64,000 bases of DNA from Nematostella vectensis (GCF_932526225.1 NC_064048.1:6430627-6494626); one strand, 5' to 3'. Counted from the first letter of the stretch, positions 10,527-20,735 are shown. Numbers and translations: made by a program. The notes: a model not told the origin generated them from the letters alone.

Positions 10527-11029
10527 ACTGTGAAAAGGAACATTAAAATGCATAAAAAAGGAGAGAAATCATTTATGAGCGCACCATTGTAAACATGGTG
10601 ATGACAAAAAGAAGTGGCGAGAAAGAATCACCTTGGAAAATACTTCTTTTTATACTGACTGATCCAGGAAGTTGGTTGTTGGTATACAAATTAGTTTTCC
10701 AATTGGGCATGCTCTCCGGTGGGGGGGGGGGGGGGGGATTCCCTAGAAAAGTAGACGGAGGAGATCTGTCTTCTAGGGTATAAATAATATAACCGGCTGC
10801 TATCTCTTGGGGGGTGTTTTAGGATTTTTTCCGATGCTGCTATCTTTTAGGGTGTCTCACAAAATAGTGGCCCTACCGCTCGAAACGTATTCTACAATAA
10901 ACCACAAGTCATCTGATCGGTTGATACTTCCGGCTTTATTGTCGGTAACATAGAATACAGGGTACGTCAGCCAATTAAAACGGGCATTGTTTTTAGGGTT
11001 AAAAATTCCTTAGACCAGACCCAATGTGC
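10527..11029. other. intergenic with G17 run
   Basis: Contains a 17-base G run (10721-10737) and several phrases like ctatctcttagggg (near 10,800, 10,850 and 11,030). No gene was recognised. Confidence 0.4.
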
Positions 11030-11035
11030 TATCTC

Positions 11036-11680
11036 TTAGGGGTAAGAAGTTTTGTTTACCACGCCCTTAATGCCGCTATCCCTTAGGGTTAAAACTGATT
11101 TTGCTGTCGAGCATCCCCGTCTGTTTTTCTCGAAGTCCCTCTCCCGGGCATGCTCGCCTATTCCCAGGCACTTAACTACCCAAGAGTGGGTAGCAATTTC
11201 ATACGCTTTGTTAAATCTCCACCCATTCCATGCATAGATTTGTCTTCCTTCGTTCATTGCTCTTCAAAACAGCTTTTATACAGGAAGGTGATCCTTCGTA
11301 CCTCTAGCGCTTTCGCGGCAAACTTTTTGTTGATCATGCAAAAGGTTGTTCACAGAAAGGTATCGTGGACCCTTTCTGCAAAGATGCCAGTTAAGAGTTT
11401 CCCCAGACAGAGGTTGAGGCAGGCGATGTTCCCAACCAAAACTCCTTTGTTCTTTTCCTTCATGATGTGGGTTGGTCTCCCCTCGACTACCATTCTGGTA
11501 CTTGTCCTGCCTGGGTGCAGGAATTAAGGCTTTTTGCTAAAGGTTCATGCAAGTTCGTAAAACGCTTTAATCTGAACCCTTGGATCCCATCAGGGCCTGG
11601 AAATTGTTTGATTCTCCTTTTAGCTGGCTTAAGATGTCAATGGATGGGATCTGCATAATCTCTATAAATGTTTTGTTGTT
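11036..11680 (-). pseudogene. non-LTR (LINE) reverse transcriptase remnant
   Basis: Reading the minus strand across frames gives the landmarks of a LINE RT in order. They are a degenerate NFQALMGSKG (for the usual A-PGPDGI block), SLNSCTQAGQVPEW, a TSVWGNS-like stretch, KAVLKSNERR, and an A-box-like segment WNGWRFNKAYEIATHSWVV (11036-11257 frame). In that last segment the usual catalytic Asp position is altered and stops are frequent. The remnant is badly decayed. Clade (CR1/L2-like or other) is not resolvable by eye. Confidence 0.6.
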
Positions 11681-11689
11681 CTTTTCCAT

Positions 11690-12480
11690 GGCTTTGTATC
11701 ATCATAATATACAGGTGTACTCCATAATTCTGACCAGAATCAGACCAGAATAGTATTTGAAGATTCCTTTATAAGAAATGACCCACTTTTTAGCGGCCAA
11801 GGGGGGGGGGGGGGGGGGGGGGGTTCGCGCGCACCCTGCGCATCCCCCTGTGTACGCGCCTGAGAATTTCGTGGCTTCGCCTGTGTTCGGCGAAGTACAA
11901 ACGGGATAACAAAATTCCATTTTGACACAATTTAACGATCTCCCACATTTTGTAAAACACTAAATAAACATTCTGCACCTAGTGTAATAACGCACTAACA
12001 AAAATAAAACAAGAAAAATATCATAGAAGATTATGCAAATGTTATTCATTATGCCTGTTCATAGAATTTCACAATTTCATCAGTTATAACAAATTCCGTC
12101 AATTTTATTAAAATTGCGACAGGTATGACAAATTGCGACGATTGTTACAAATTGCGAATCTACAACTGTTCTTTCTTGCCCAAGTCAGCCCCACTCACAT
12201 CATTCTCACCATCAACCGACCTCTCAGACTGTCTCACATACTTCATCAGGTCCATAATTATGGACTGTTATTCTCACTGATATCCCACTTTTTTAGATCA
12301 TTCGGATCCGATCTTTCCATCTCTCAACAGCTCTTCCCAATCCTTTTCGCATCAATTTATTGCGCCCAATGAAAACATTTCAATGCCCTGATGTAATCTA
12401 CTCCAGAATCTATGGCCTGTAACTTTTTCTCGCATACGCTTTGCCTTGCGAGAATACATCAACTCTAGTAGGCAACTTTA
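11690..12480. other. intergenic with G23 run
   Basis: Holds a 23-base G run (11801-11823) followed by a GC-rich stretch (cgcgcaccctgcgcatccc), then AT-rich DNA. The short open frames are low-complexity products of the G run. No gene was recognised. Confidence 0.4.
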
Positions 12481-12529
12481 ATACCCCAACAACAGGAGTG
12501 TTGCCCGTTCCTCCTGTGCCGGGGGCCAC

Positions 12530-12880
12530 GTTTGCTGGGTACGTGTGTACTTTTTTATTGGGTCCGCGTCTACCGTTTGCTGGGTACGTGTGTACTTTTT
12601 TATTGGGTCCGCGTCTACCGTTTGCTGGGTACGTGTTTACTTTTTTATTGGGTCCGCGTCGACCGTTTGCGAAATACGTGTGCACTTTTTTATTGGGTCC
12701 GCGTCGACCGTTTGCGGGGTATGTGTGTACGCTCTTATGGGGTCCGCGTGGACCGTTTCCACGGCACGACTGTACACTCTTTATGGGGTCTGCGTGGATC
12801 GCTTGGGGGTACGTCTGTACATTTTTTATGGGGTCTTTCGGGTGTGTTTTAAAATGGGGTCCGGGTTGACCATTTTCGAG
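12530..12880. repeat. 45-bp minisatellite, about 8 units
   Basis: The unit is roughly ctgggtacgtgtgtactttt + ttattgggtccgcgtctaccgtttg, clean for the first four copies and decaying to the right (tggggtccgcgtggacc). The 45-bp period is a multiple of three, which explains overlapping open frames in both strands. These are repeat artefacts. Confidence 0.85.
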
Positions 12881-13009
12881 TGTATGTTTATTGTACAGCC
12901 CACGTGGACCACCCTCCTGTAACGAATGTGACGGCTTAATGAGCGAGTGGGGCCAGCTAGCGTCGTAAGTTCGGGCATTAATTGCTATGCCAGTATTCTG
13001 TTATTATCC

Positions 13010-13600
13010 GCCAAGCACTTAGATGGAATCGAGACGCATCATGCGTAACACACGTCTTAGTCGATCTTTATTGTTCTTTAAAGAAGTTGAAGAAAGACTT
13101 CCAGAACTTGCAAAAGTTCCTGAGTGACTTCAGCGTTGAAGAGGAAAGCAATCTTCTACGTGCAAAGGCCGGTCTCAGAATTTAACAAGCATGAGGCTCT
13201 CGAAATGCTAGAAACATTGCTGAATGTGGCAAGAGACAAAGAAGGCGAGAAGTCCAGACGGTGCGGGTTAAGATTACCCCAAAAGAGTACTTCCGCTCTT
13301 TAACGCTGAGGCTCCTTGGTCGCCAAAGTGGAGAAACGCAATTGCCAAAGGTTTAGGATTCTTTTCGTACAGGACCATCCAGAAAACAGGCAAGGAGTAA
13401 CTAGAGCCCTGGCGCGGCTCGATGCTACTATTGCAACAAGACAGGGCATTTCATATCTAGGTGTATGGAGAGGAGGAGGGCGCAACGCCGGACCCCATAC
13501 CAGTCCCCCAGAGAGGGCCCACAGACTTCCAGATTAACGCCGAACGATGATATGTATCTAATATACTTACTTCAATCGTGTGTTAATTAATAAAGCAAAA
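13010..13600 (+). pseudogene. retroelement gag remnant with CCHC zinc knuckle
   Basis: At 13423-13464 the plus strand reads CYYCNKTGHFISRC, a textbook CX2CX4HX4C nucleocapsid knuckle. It is followed by an Arg/Pro/Ser-rich tail (about 40 codons to a stop). Upstream, Lys/Glu/Leu-rich helical peptides (LKKLKKDFQNLQKFLSDF at about 13,070-13,130, then HEALEMLETLLNVARDKEGE in a second frame) look like the preceding gag region. At least two frameshifts separate the parts. No protease or RT follows, so only the gag end survives. Confidence 0.6.
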
Positions 13601-13609
13601 CAAAATAAA

Positions 13610-14297
13610 AGAAAAAATATTTTTGGTCTTGTTTGGGTGGGTATAACACCATTAACACCATTTAGCCAAGGTTTACTGGTCTCAGAATTTTTCATATAGT
13701 CTCAGATTTTTGAAGCCACGGAGAGATGAGAGTTTTGAAAAATGGCTACAACAAAGCCTACCGGTCATATTGGGTAAGGACTGCCGTCTCTCTGCTGGCT
13801 GGTACGGGGTTTTCGGCCCCATTTATTCATAGAAGAACCAGATCAGTGGATAATATTGAAGGAAACCCCTCGCAAGCCAGCAGAGAGATGGCTGCTGACA
13901 CTCAGATGGAGCAAACAGTTACCGGACCCAGTACCTTAGTAGAAAAAAAGGGAGTCGAAGACTTGGTTTTTCGATACCCGAATAGCTTCGTGGCCGGAGA
14001 ATTGCATGAGCATTTTGGGCACTGGGGAAAAATTGCTAAAAACACCCCACCTGAACGCCGTGACCAGGTCTTGCAATGGATCTCGGGAAAAGTGTCTATT
14101 TTCCCGTATTTTCGACACTTTTCAAAAGGGAAAAGCTATTATTTGGACCGCCTTCCGCACAGAATATTTATTACCCGGAATGCGATATGAAAATTCTGAG
14201 ATAAAAAGGGGAGTCCAACTGTTTTTACCTGGTATTTATGTTTTATTTTATGCGATAAATTGTGTCATGTATTTTTTATTTTCTTTGTCCATTTTAG
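13610..14297. other. region upstream of the transposase exon, unassigned
   Basis: A 154-codon plus-strand frame (13726-14190) has no recognised motif and does not align with the DDE exon that follows. It could be an older exon of the same element, but no donor site supports this. Confidence 0.3.
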
Positions 14298-14678
14298 TAC
14301 AACCGTGGAAGACCGCCAATGCGCGAAAATTGGGTGTTTGGCGTGCTGTCCACCGCCAATTTCCCTTCCAGAGGATATTTCCAGCTTGTTCCACGGAGAG
14401 ATGCCGAGACGCTCCTCCTAATCATCCAACGAGCGCTACTTCCGGGCTCCACGGTCCATTCCGATGATTGGGCGGCGTATAGACGCCTTCAGGCCCGATT
14501 GCCAAATATCGTGGCCAATCAAGGGGTTGTTGTACACCGGTACAATTTTGTCGATCCGATAACCGGTGTACACACCCAACACATCGAATTTTTATGGTGC
14601 CGCCTTAAAATCACAGTAAAAGAACGGCGGGGGATTCGCAGGGTGCACCTCCAGAGTTACCTCGACGAGCAGACCTAG
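14298..14678 (+). pseudogene. IS1595/ISXO2-like (Merlin-type) transposase, C-terminal DDE exon
   Basis: After a plausible acceptor (ccattttag) the frame reads YNRGRPPMRENWVFGV, then LPGSTVHSDDWAAYRRL with the second catalytic Asp. It continues with VDPITGVHTQHIEFLWCRLK, where His/Glu of the HT-x-IE-x-LW block supply the last catalytic residue, and ends in SYLDEQT and a stop. This order is diagnostic of the IS1595-type DDE domain used by Merlin DNA transposons. The first catalytic Asp and the N-terminal zinc/HTH part are not found upstream, so it is a 5'-truncated copy, or an exon whose partner is lost. No terminal repeats were recognised. Confidence 0.65.
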
Positions 14679-15122
14679 AGGGACTGGCGCGCTTCTAACA
14701 GGGGTACCTTCTATCCCTTCCTTGGTATCCTCCGTCAACAGTTTCCCGTATAAATGAGTCAGGTGGCACCTGATGATACCCTTCTGGAGTTCCAGAATAA
14801 TATCTTATTTCATTCGGCATAGAAATGAGAGGGGACCAGCAGCCATGCATTATTATCAAAGTCACATTATAATTCTATGTCAAATAGTAATGAGGATGTA
14901 TAGAGTAAGGCTGCTTTAGACGAAAACGTCAAGAATTCTCATTTGTCTGTTTTCAAAAGGAAACTAAATTTCTTGGAGCACTATTGATGCTCATAAAATC
15001 TCATTCATAATTCTGTTTTGAAACAGATACCACTCTTAGGTTTATACTTTTGTTTCTATATGTCTGGGTGTGTGTGTGTCCTGACCTACCGCACATTTTA
15101 CCTATTTTTCTGGGATCTGCCC
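14679..15122. other. intergenic, nothing recognised
   Basis: AT-rich DNA without recognised genes or repeats. It ends at the 27-bp direct repeat of the ribozyme element. Confidence 0.4.
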
Positions 15123-15287
15123 TGCTTTTAAAGTCCACATTTATGTATATATACTCACAAGGATGGTTTGGCTATCCGACGGAGTTTTAGACTAGCAAAG
15201 GTCGCATGCGTGATCCGCACAATTGGCATCACGCTAGCCCGGTCGCAGCTCTAGACCCCACATGGATCTAAGCTGTGGCTTAAAGCA

Positions 15288-15304
15288 CTTCGTTCGAGTC
15301 GAAG
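15288..15304 (+). promoter_or_regulatory. tRNA T-arm / Pol III B-box-like hairpin
   Basis: CTTCG, the 7-nt loop TTCGAGT and CGAAG make a perfect 5-bp stem with a loop matching the tRNA T-loop pattern TTCRANY. It includes a B-box-like GTTCGAGTC (15292-15300). A convincing A box was not found at the right distance, so an internal Pol III promoter is only suggested. Confidence 0.45.
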
Positions 15305-15348
15305 TCGCCCTGCAGTTTTTTTGCCGATGAAGTTTAACTGAGACAAAC

Positions 15349-15405
15349 CGGCTATGCCATGCTGACGAGTCCTAATAAGGACGAAACAGCTGTCCATGGT
15401 TGCCG
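15349..15405 (+). ncRNA. type I hammerhead ribozyme with minimal stem III
   Basis: All conserved parts are present. Stem I is CGGC (15349-15352) with GCCG (15402-15405) plus CCATG (15357-15361) with CATGG (15395-15399). Between these is an internal loop TATG/TT, where tertiary contacts normally form. The core CTGACGA is at 15362-15368. Stem II is GTCC, loop TAATAA, GGAC (15369-15382). Core GAA is at 15383-15385. Stem III is very short: A15386/T15393 and C/G closing a 4-nt loop AGCT. The cleavage triplet GTC predicts cutting after 15394. Very short stem III is characteristic of hammerheads in Penelope-like elements and retrozymes, which often work as dimers. All core bases fit the consensus, so activity is plausible. 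Confidence 0.9.
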
Positions 15406-15503
15406 AACTGCACGGGTAATAGACTGTGCTAGCGTCCCGTCTTGGCCCGACTGGTGCCAATGTGTGTATGCTAGTGTGCTTTTAAAGTCCACATTTATGT
15501 ATA

Positions 15504-15820
15504 GGTAAAAGTGGTGGTGAGGGGGGTGTGGGGTAGATGAGGCTTATAATTTAGCGTAATGGGTCTGTGTGTGTTAAAATGGTAGTGGTGCGGAGGTCGA
15601 TTTAAAATTTGTGAGGTTATGGTGTAAATGTGGGTGATAATATATCGTTATAAGAGAGTGAGTGAGTGTGGTATTGTAGTATATAGGAAGGCGGTGATAG
15701 AAGATGAAGATGGTACGGAAGCCCATGAGGGCCACTCAAGGTTTTCGTTAACAACATCTCACCTTTCGGTCACGACTTTGAACTATTTGCGTCACGACAA
15801 CTCACTTTGAGTGTCACGAC
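15504..15820. repeat. TG-rich stretch and start of cgtcacgac-type satellite
   Basis: 15504-15700 is rich in G/T (ggtggtgaggggggtgtgggg). 15725-15820 has acgactttgaactatttgcg, gtcacgacaactcactttgag and related phrases. These resemble the satellite-like DNA at 19,480-21,060 and so form the left flank of the next element. Confidence 0.5.
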
Positions 15821-16394
15821 CATGAGGAGCCCCAGCCGGCCTGAAATGGTTTTGTACACCTATTTTAGGCGTGCAAAAATACACCTTAGCAGGGGATTAG
15901 TGGTCTAAAGGTGTATAAAATCTGTCAGCACACGCGGGGTCGCATAACACAACTACTGTTCATATCTTTCAACGTCACGGAGCCTGGAGTACGATATGTG
16001 TTCCTGACTCCAAACTCGCCACGTTTCGCTCATGGACAGAGACACTTATAAATATAGTCAATTATCTTAATTTCAATCCTTTGTTAAAGCCGAAGAGAAA
16101 TTTGAAACCGAAAGGCTATTTACCCTAGCACGATTGGATGGTTAGCCTGCCGTGGTTAGATTTTTATGGGTTACCAAACAACAACTATACGAGTACCGAA
16201 CGAACAACTACTCCGAGACCAAATAAAACCGCCAGCTACGCAAAAAGCATACAAGCTGAATTTCTTTCTTACAAATTTGTCCAGGCTACACATTTTTTCT
16301 AATCTTCCCTCTAAGGTTTCTGAGTGATTGTCTTTTTCTAGCAGAAAAAATTGTAGCGTCCTTTATAAAAACCCAATTGAAGAGAAGTTGTCGT

Positions 16395-17110
16395 CAACAT
16401 AAATCCCACTGAAAACACATCAATGGCGTTGGTATTCTTGCTGCCAGGGACTCGAATTTCTGGGTCGTATATTCGGCGGTGGCAAGCTTCTCTCATGATG
16501 GAGCTTCAGAGTGCTTGTCAGGGGCGTACGCAGCCTATAGGCCTGCAGTCACTGGACTGCAAAAGAATTTGGCGATCTTATTTGCATTAAGAGGGGAAAA
16601 AATCAAATGCTTACTCATTCATTTTTATGTACGTAGTCTTATATATATGAGGAGGATAAAAACTATAATTTTCTTTTCATGGTAGTCTACAGATGATTTC
16701 CAAACATATTGTTATGTCGTTCGGTGCCACGCGACGACTGAAGTCCTATTTCAGATCGAGGATAACAGAGGATCGTGTAATATTCTGAAAAGTCTGACGC
16801 ATTGACGCCAATTTCAAACCCAAAAGCGGGAGTTATGAAATCTTCACGGGGATGCGGGATAAGGGGCCACGCCCGCATTCAGCTTCTGAATGCTTTGACT
16901 GCAACTTGTTAAAATCCTGCGTACGCCCCTGCTTGTGGCAGCTTTTCCCGAAGTCGGTGATAACAGGGCAGTTTTGCCCTTCCCGCTCCTCGACTAAAAC
17001 GTTATTGGATTTGATGTCATTGTGGAGATTTCCTTTGTGATGTATATAGTCAACCGTATTGCAGATCTTTTAAAACACTGCATTGAGCTGTTGTTTTGAA
17101 AGTAGCGAAA
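16395..17110 (-). pseudogene. protein kinase C-lobe pseudogene (catalytic and activation regions)
   Basis: The minus strand reads a kinase catalytic segment: YIHHKG, then LHNDIKSNNVL (HxDxKxxN loop, 17001-17027), then PVITDFGKSCHK with the DFG triplet (16947-16955). The reading is cut at 16932 by a MITE. Beyond it, in a shifted frame, come RRIYDPEIRVPG and NAIDVFSVGFML (about 16404-16480), resembling the end of the activation loop and helix F with its conserved Asp. A TAA at 17070-17072 and the frameshift make it non-functional. A possible acceptor (acaacag) lies near 17,090. The LHNDIK form of the loop instead of HRDLK is a variant; the substrate class is unknown. Confidence 0.65.
16519..16931. 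mobile_element. 413-bp MITE with CAGGGGCGTACGCAG termini
   Basis: The 15-bp TIR CAGGGGCGTACGCAG starts at 16519 and its exact inverse ends at 16931. It is flanked by direct cttgt (16514-16518 and 16932-16936). The termini resemble hAT elements, but only 5 bp of duplication is visible instead of 8. It interrupts the kinase pseudogene, so it arrived after the kinase sequence was in place. Confidence 0.75.
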
Positions 17111-17228
17111 ATGAAATAAATACAGTACAGTATTTACATATACCTTGATTGGCTATTAGTTTGGATAACTGCATCATATCTCATTTGCAGGTTTTAAATC
17201 ATAGCAATTATGTTTAGCTGTTTAGCTG

Positions 17229-18652
17229 AAGTCTTCAAGGATTGACGCCCAAAACAACAGTGAAACCATAAAGCACATTACACAACCTCCTATATAAAAT
17301 ATATATATATATATTCAGCAATATGTTTCAGATGAAGTCTTCAAGGCGTGTCGCCCAAAACAACAGTGAGAACATAAAGCACATTACACAACATCCTATA
17401 TGAAAAAAATATATCCAGCAATATGTTTCAGATGAAGTCTTCGAGGCGTGCCGCCCAAAACAACAGTGAAAACATAAAGCACATTACACAACCTCCTATA
17501 TGAAAAAATATATCCAGCAATATGTTTCAGATGAAGTCTTCAAGGCGTGCCGCCCAAAACAACAGTGAGAACATAAAGCACATTACACAACCTCCTATAT
17601 GAAAAAAATATATATATCCAGCAATATGTTTCAGATGAAGTCTTTAAGGCGTGCCGCCCAAAACAACAGTGAGAACATAAAGCACATTACACAACCTCCT
17701 ATATGAAAAAATATATCCAGCAATATGCTTCAGATGAAGTCTTCAAGGCGTGCTGCCCAAAAACAACAGTGAGAACATAAAGCACATGCACAACCTCCTA
17801 TATGAAAAAATATATCCAGCAATATGTTCCAGATGAAGTCTTCAAGGCGTGCCGCCCAAAACAACAGTGAGAACATAAAGCACATTACACAACCTCCTAT
17901 ATGAAAAAAATATATTCAGCAATATGTTCCAGATGAAGTCTTCAAGGCGTGCCGCCCAAAACAACAGTGAGAACATAAAGCACATAACACAACCTCCTAT
18001 ATGAAAAAATATATCCAGCAGTATGTTCCAGATGAAGTCTTCAAGGCGTGCCGCCCAAAACAACAGTGAGAACATAAAGCACATGCACAACCTCCTATAT
18101 GAAAAAATATATCCAGCAATATGTTCCAGATGAAGTCTTCAAGGCGTGCCGCCCAAAACAACAGTGAGAACATAAAGCACATTACACAACCTCCTATATG
18201 AAAAAAATATATTCAGCAATATGTTCCAGATGAAGTCTTCAAGGCGTGCCGCCCAAAACAACAGTGAGAACATAAAGCACATTACACAACCTCCTATATG
18301 AAAAAAATATATCCAGCAATATGTTCCAGATGAAGTCTTCAAGGCGTGCCGCCCAAAACAACAGTGAGAACATAAAGCACATGCACAACCTCCTATATGA
18401 AAAAATATATCCAGCAATTATATGTTTCAGATGAAGTCTTCAAGGCGTGCCGCCCCAAAACAACAGTGAGAACATAAAGCACATAACACAACCTCCTATA
18501 TGAAAAAAATATATCCAGCAATATGTTTCAGCTGAAGTCTTCAAGGCGTGCCGCCCAAAACAACAGTGAAAACATAAAACACATTACAACCTCCTATATG
18601 AAAAAATATATTCAGCAATATGTTTCAGATGAAGTCTTCAAGGCGTGCCGCA
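17229..18652. repeat. ~100-bp minisatellite, about 15 units, between kinase exons
   Basis: The phrase gaagtcttcaaggcgtgccg (with variants) recurs about every 95-105 bp, at about 17,335, 17,433, 17,533, 17,638, 17,737 and on to 18,631. Units also share aacaacagtgagaacataaa and cacaacctcctatatgaaaa. Length differences fall in the A/T stretches. The array lies between the kinase N-lobe fragment (18.73-18.79 kb) and the C-lobe fragment, so it occupies a former intron. Its left edge starts with a more diverged copy (17,229) and its right edge ends in an A17-like run. Confidence 0.9.
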
Positions 18653-18721
18653 AAAAAAAAAAAAAAAATAGAACAAAAATATATATATAATTATTAAGGA
18701 TAAGTTATTATTTGTCAGCTG

Positions 18722-18790
18722 ATTGCTACAATACCAAACTCTCCTCCGCCCAATTTCTTTCTAGCTTTTCGATCTTTACCGAAAGCGATT
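18722..18790 (-). pseudogene. protein kinase glycine-rich loop remnant
   Basis: The minus strand here encodes ARKKLGGGEFGIVAIS, which fits the kinase nucleotide-binding loop GxGxFGxV. It lies upstream, in minus orientation, of the catalytic-loop fragment at 17.0 kb and is probably the N-lobe of the same decayed gene. A further minus-strand open frame at 18925-19161 may be earlier sequence of the same gene but is not recognisable. Confidence 0.5.
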
Positions 18791-19479
18791 CCTCTTTTGC
18801 TCGTACTTCATCCCGGCCAGTGTTTTCGAGCATGGGTTGGGATGAATGTGGTTGATCTCCTTGTCGATTCCCGGCAGTACGTTTAGAAGTCTGAAGGAAT
18901 CCCTACTTCCTGAAATCTCCCCGATTACTCGAAACGCTTAAAGGACGTAGACTTCTTCCGTTCTAGCCCATTTCCAGGCAACGCAATCTGCTTAAAACCA
19001 TTTGATCGGAGCTGAATCGCCGGCAAGCGTCCTCTCACATCCTTCGACGTTATCTTATAGCTTCGGCCGGGATGCTTCAAAGCACTTAAAATTGACGAAT
19101 TTTCGTAGTCGTAAACGGCATAAGTCAATATTAAGTGCGTACCATCTTTTGTTTGGGTCAATCCTCAGTAAAATCACCTCAAATAACATCATGAAATCGG
19201 AAAGGAGGTCTTGGCCGACGAGTCAAATGTTGTATACTGAATCAATAGAGCGCGCGCTTTGATTCATATTTGGCGCTATGTTCTACCATATTCCCATATA
19301 TAGCATAATCCAATATTTATAGAGGCCAAGTGTCGATAGATAATACACACTGTACACACCTGGCACCGATCAAAGTGCTGTCATAAAATATATTCAATTA
19401 ACACGGAAATGCTTGACGCATGCTGTGAACAAGCATCCCCGCTGGTACCGTTTTCCCGCCTCTGGGGCTCCTCATGAAG

Positions 19480-20170
19480 CACTATTTGATTATCGTTTAA
19501 AACATTGCAGGTTTAGTTCACCATATCGCACTTTGTGTCTCAAAACATCGCACTTTGTGTCTTAAAAAACTCATCATTTTGCCTTTGTTTAAAACATTTC
19601 AGTATATCGTTCACGACATTCAACTTTGTGCTTATTACATAGCACTTTTTGTCTATTGCATAAAATATTTGACTTTGAGCTTTATAACATGGCACTTTGT
19701 GTCTTAAAAAATCTCGCGATTTGCCGAATGCCCAAATTATTTCAGGTTTTGTCTATTGCATAAAATATTCAACTTTGTGTCTAAAAAAATCTCGCGATTT
19801 GCCGAATGCGCAGATCATTCCAGTTTTTGTCTGTGCATTAAATATTTAACTTTGTGCTTCATAACATGGGACTTTGTGTCTTAAAAAATCTCGCGATTTA
19901 CCGAATGCGCAAATCATTTCAGGTTTTGTCTATTGCATAAAATATTTAACTTTGTGCTTCATAACATGGCACTTTGTGTCTTAAAAAATCTCGCGATTTT
20001 CCGAATGCGCAAATCATTCCAGTTTTTGTCTGTGCATAAAATATTTGACTTTGTGCTTCATAACACGGTACTTCGTGTCTAAAAAAAATATCGCGATTTG
20101 CCAAATGGCCAAATTATTTCAGTTTTTGTCTATGCATAAAATATTTAACTTTGTGCTTTAGAACTTCATT
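19480..20170. repeat. satellite-like array, period about 100-120 bp
   Basis: Repeated phrases are cactttgtgtcttaaaaaat, ctcgcgatttgccgaatgcg, caaatcatttcaggttttgt and cataaaatatttaactttgt. About six degenerate units are present. Similar phrases return at 20,740-21,060 after a non-repeat stretch. Confidence 0.8.
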
Positions 20171-20735
20171 TCACAAATTTGAAGAGAATTATCAAATAAC
20201 TGGATTCTATACAAATGCCCTGTGAGCTTCCTACAAGGACTAAAAACTAAACAGAACTTTAGGATAGGCCGAGGAAAAGAAGCCTTAGCGATACGGGATC
20301 AAAGGCTAAACTGGTTGAGAGCTCGCTCGAGTTTTATTCAGTGTTCTACAGATGCAGGCACCTCTAGCTCGCCTTGCGGGACTACAAACGGCCCCAATGA
20401 TAACTCTACATCGAAAGCCTTTCCTCCAAACGATAAATCACGGCATTTGATTTTGTTTATAACTTAGGTGGCTCATCGCATTAATGCTTATAATATCTAA
20501 CTTTTTTGACAATCATTTACAGCATTCCATAATATCTTAGGCAACGACTCACAATGGGTCGCAATGCTGAACTTTTTACTTTGTCTTATCAACAATGCTA
20601 TTTATTTCACTGAGCTTTATGGCTTATAATCTTGATTTAATATTTATATTTACTTATATATCTCAATTTAAGCTCAGGATTTCGAAATAACGTTTCTAGC
20701 CTATTCGCAAAGCATGCTGGTCTATGTAGAAAAAA
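20171..20735. other. non-repeat stretch between satellite blocks
   Basis: Holds a 81-codon plus-strand frame (20222-20467) with no recognised motif. The rest is AT-rich. No gene call is supported. Confidence 0.35.

Larger units (their letters stand above)
15123..15503 (+). mobile_element. short hammerhead-ribozyme retroelement with 27-bp flanking direct repeats
   Basis: Identical 27-bp direct repeats beginning tgcttttaaagtcc lie at 15123-15149 and 15477-15503, as expected for target duplications of a retroposed insert. The 327-bp insert contains a complete hammerhead ribozyme near its 3' half, a tRNA T-arm-like hairpin, and other hairpins (for example gcgtgat / atcacgc at about 15,208-15,234). 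Known hammerhead-bearing animal elements of this kind are Penelope-like elements, retrozymes and the schistosome Sm-alpha SINE-like family. With no ORF and one ribozyme this copy looks non-autonomous and SINE-like. Calling it a retroposon is an inference from the flanking repeats. Confidence 0.7.
15825..19472. mobile_element. candidate TIR-bounded element carrying a protein-kinase pseudogene
   Basis: AGGAGCCCCAG at 15825-15835 and its exact inverse CTGGGGCTCCT at 19462-19472 bound a 3.65-kb block. Both are flanked on the outside by CATG (15821-15824 and 19473-19476), a possible 4-bp target duplication. The DNA on both outer sides has the same satellite-like character (cactttg / cgtcacgac phrases), so the block looks inserted into a satellite. 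Inside on the minus strand are fragments of a protein kinase, a ~100-bp minisatellite and a 413-bp MITE. No transposase is seen, so any mobility would be non-autonomous. The TIR is short, so chance is not excluded. Confidence 0.45.

Noticed and set aside
12410-12922. Repeat-bearing open frames on both strands
   Set aside because: All arise from the 45-bp minisatellite, whose period keeps several frames open. No unique coding sequence is attached.
17842-18417. Minus-strand frames with repeated MCFMFSLLFW-type hydrophobic text
   Set aside because: They are shadows of the ~100-bp minisatellite; they break wherever unit length changes.
17229-18652. CRISPR-like array of regularly spaced repeats
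   Set aside because: The whole ~100-bp unit is conserved, including would-be spacers, and the window is eukaryotic. It is a minisatellite.
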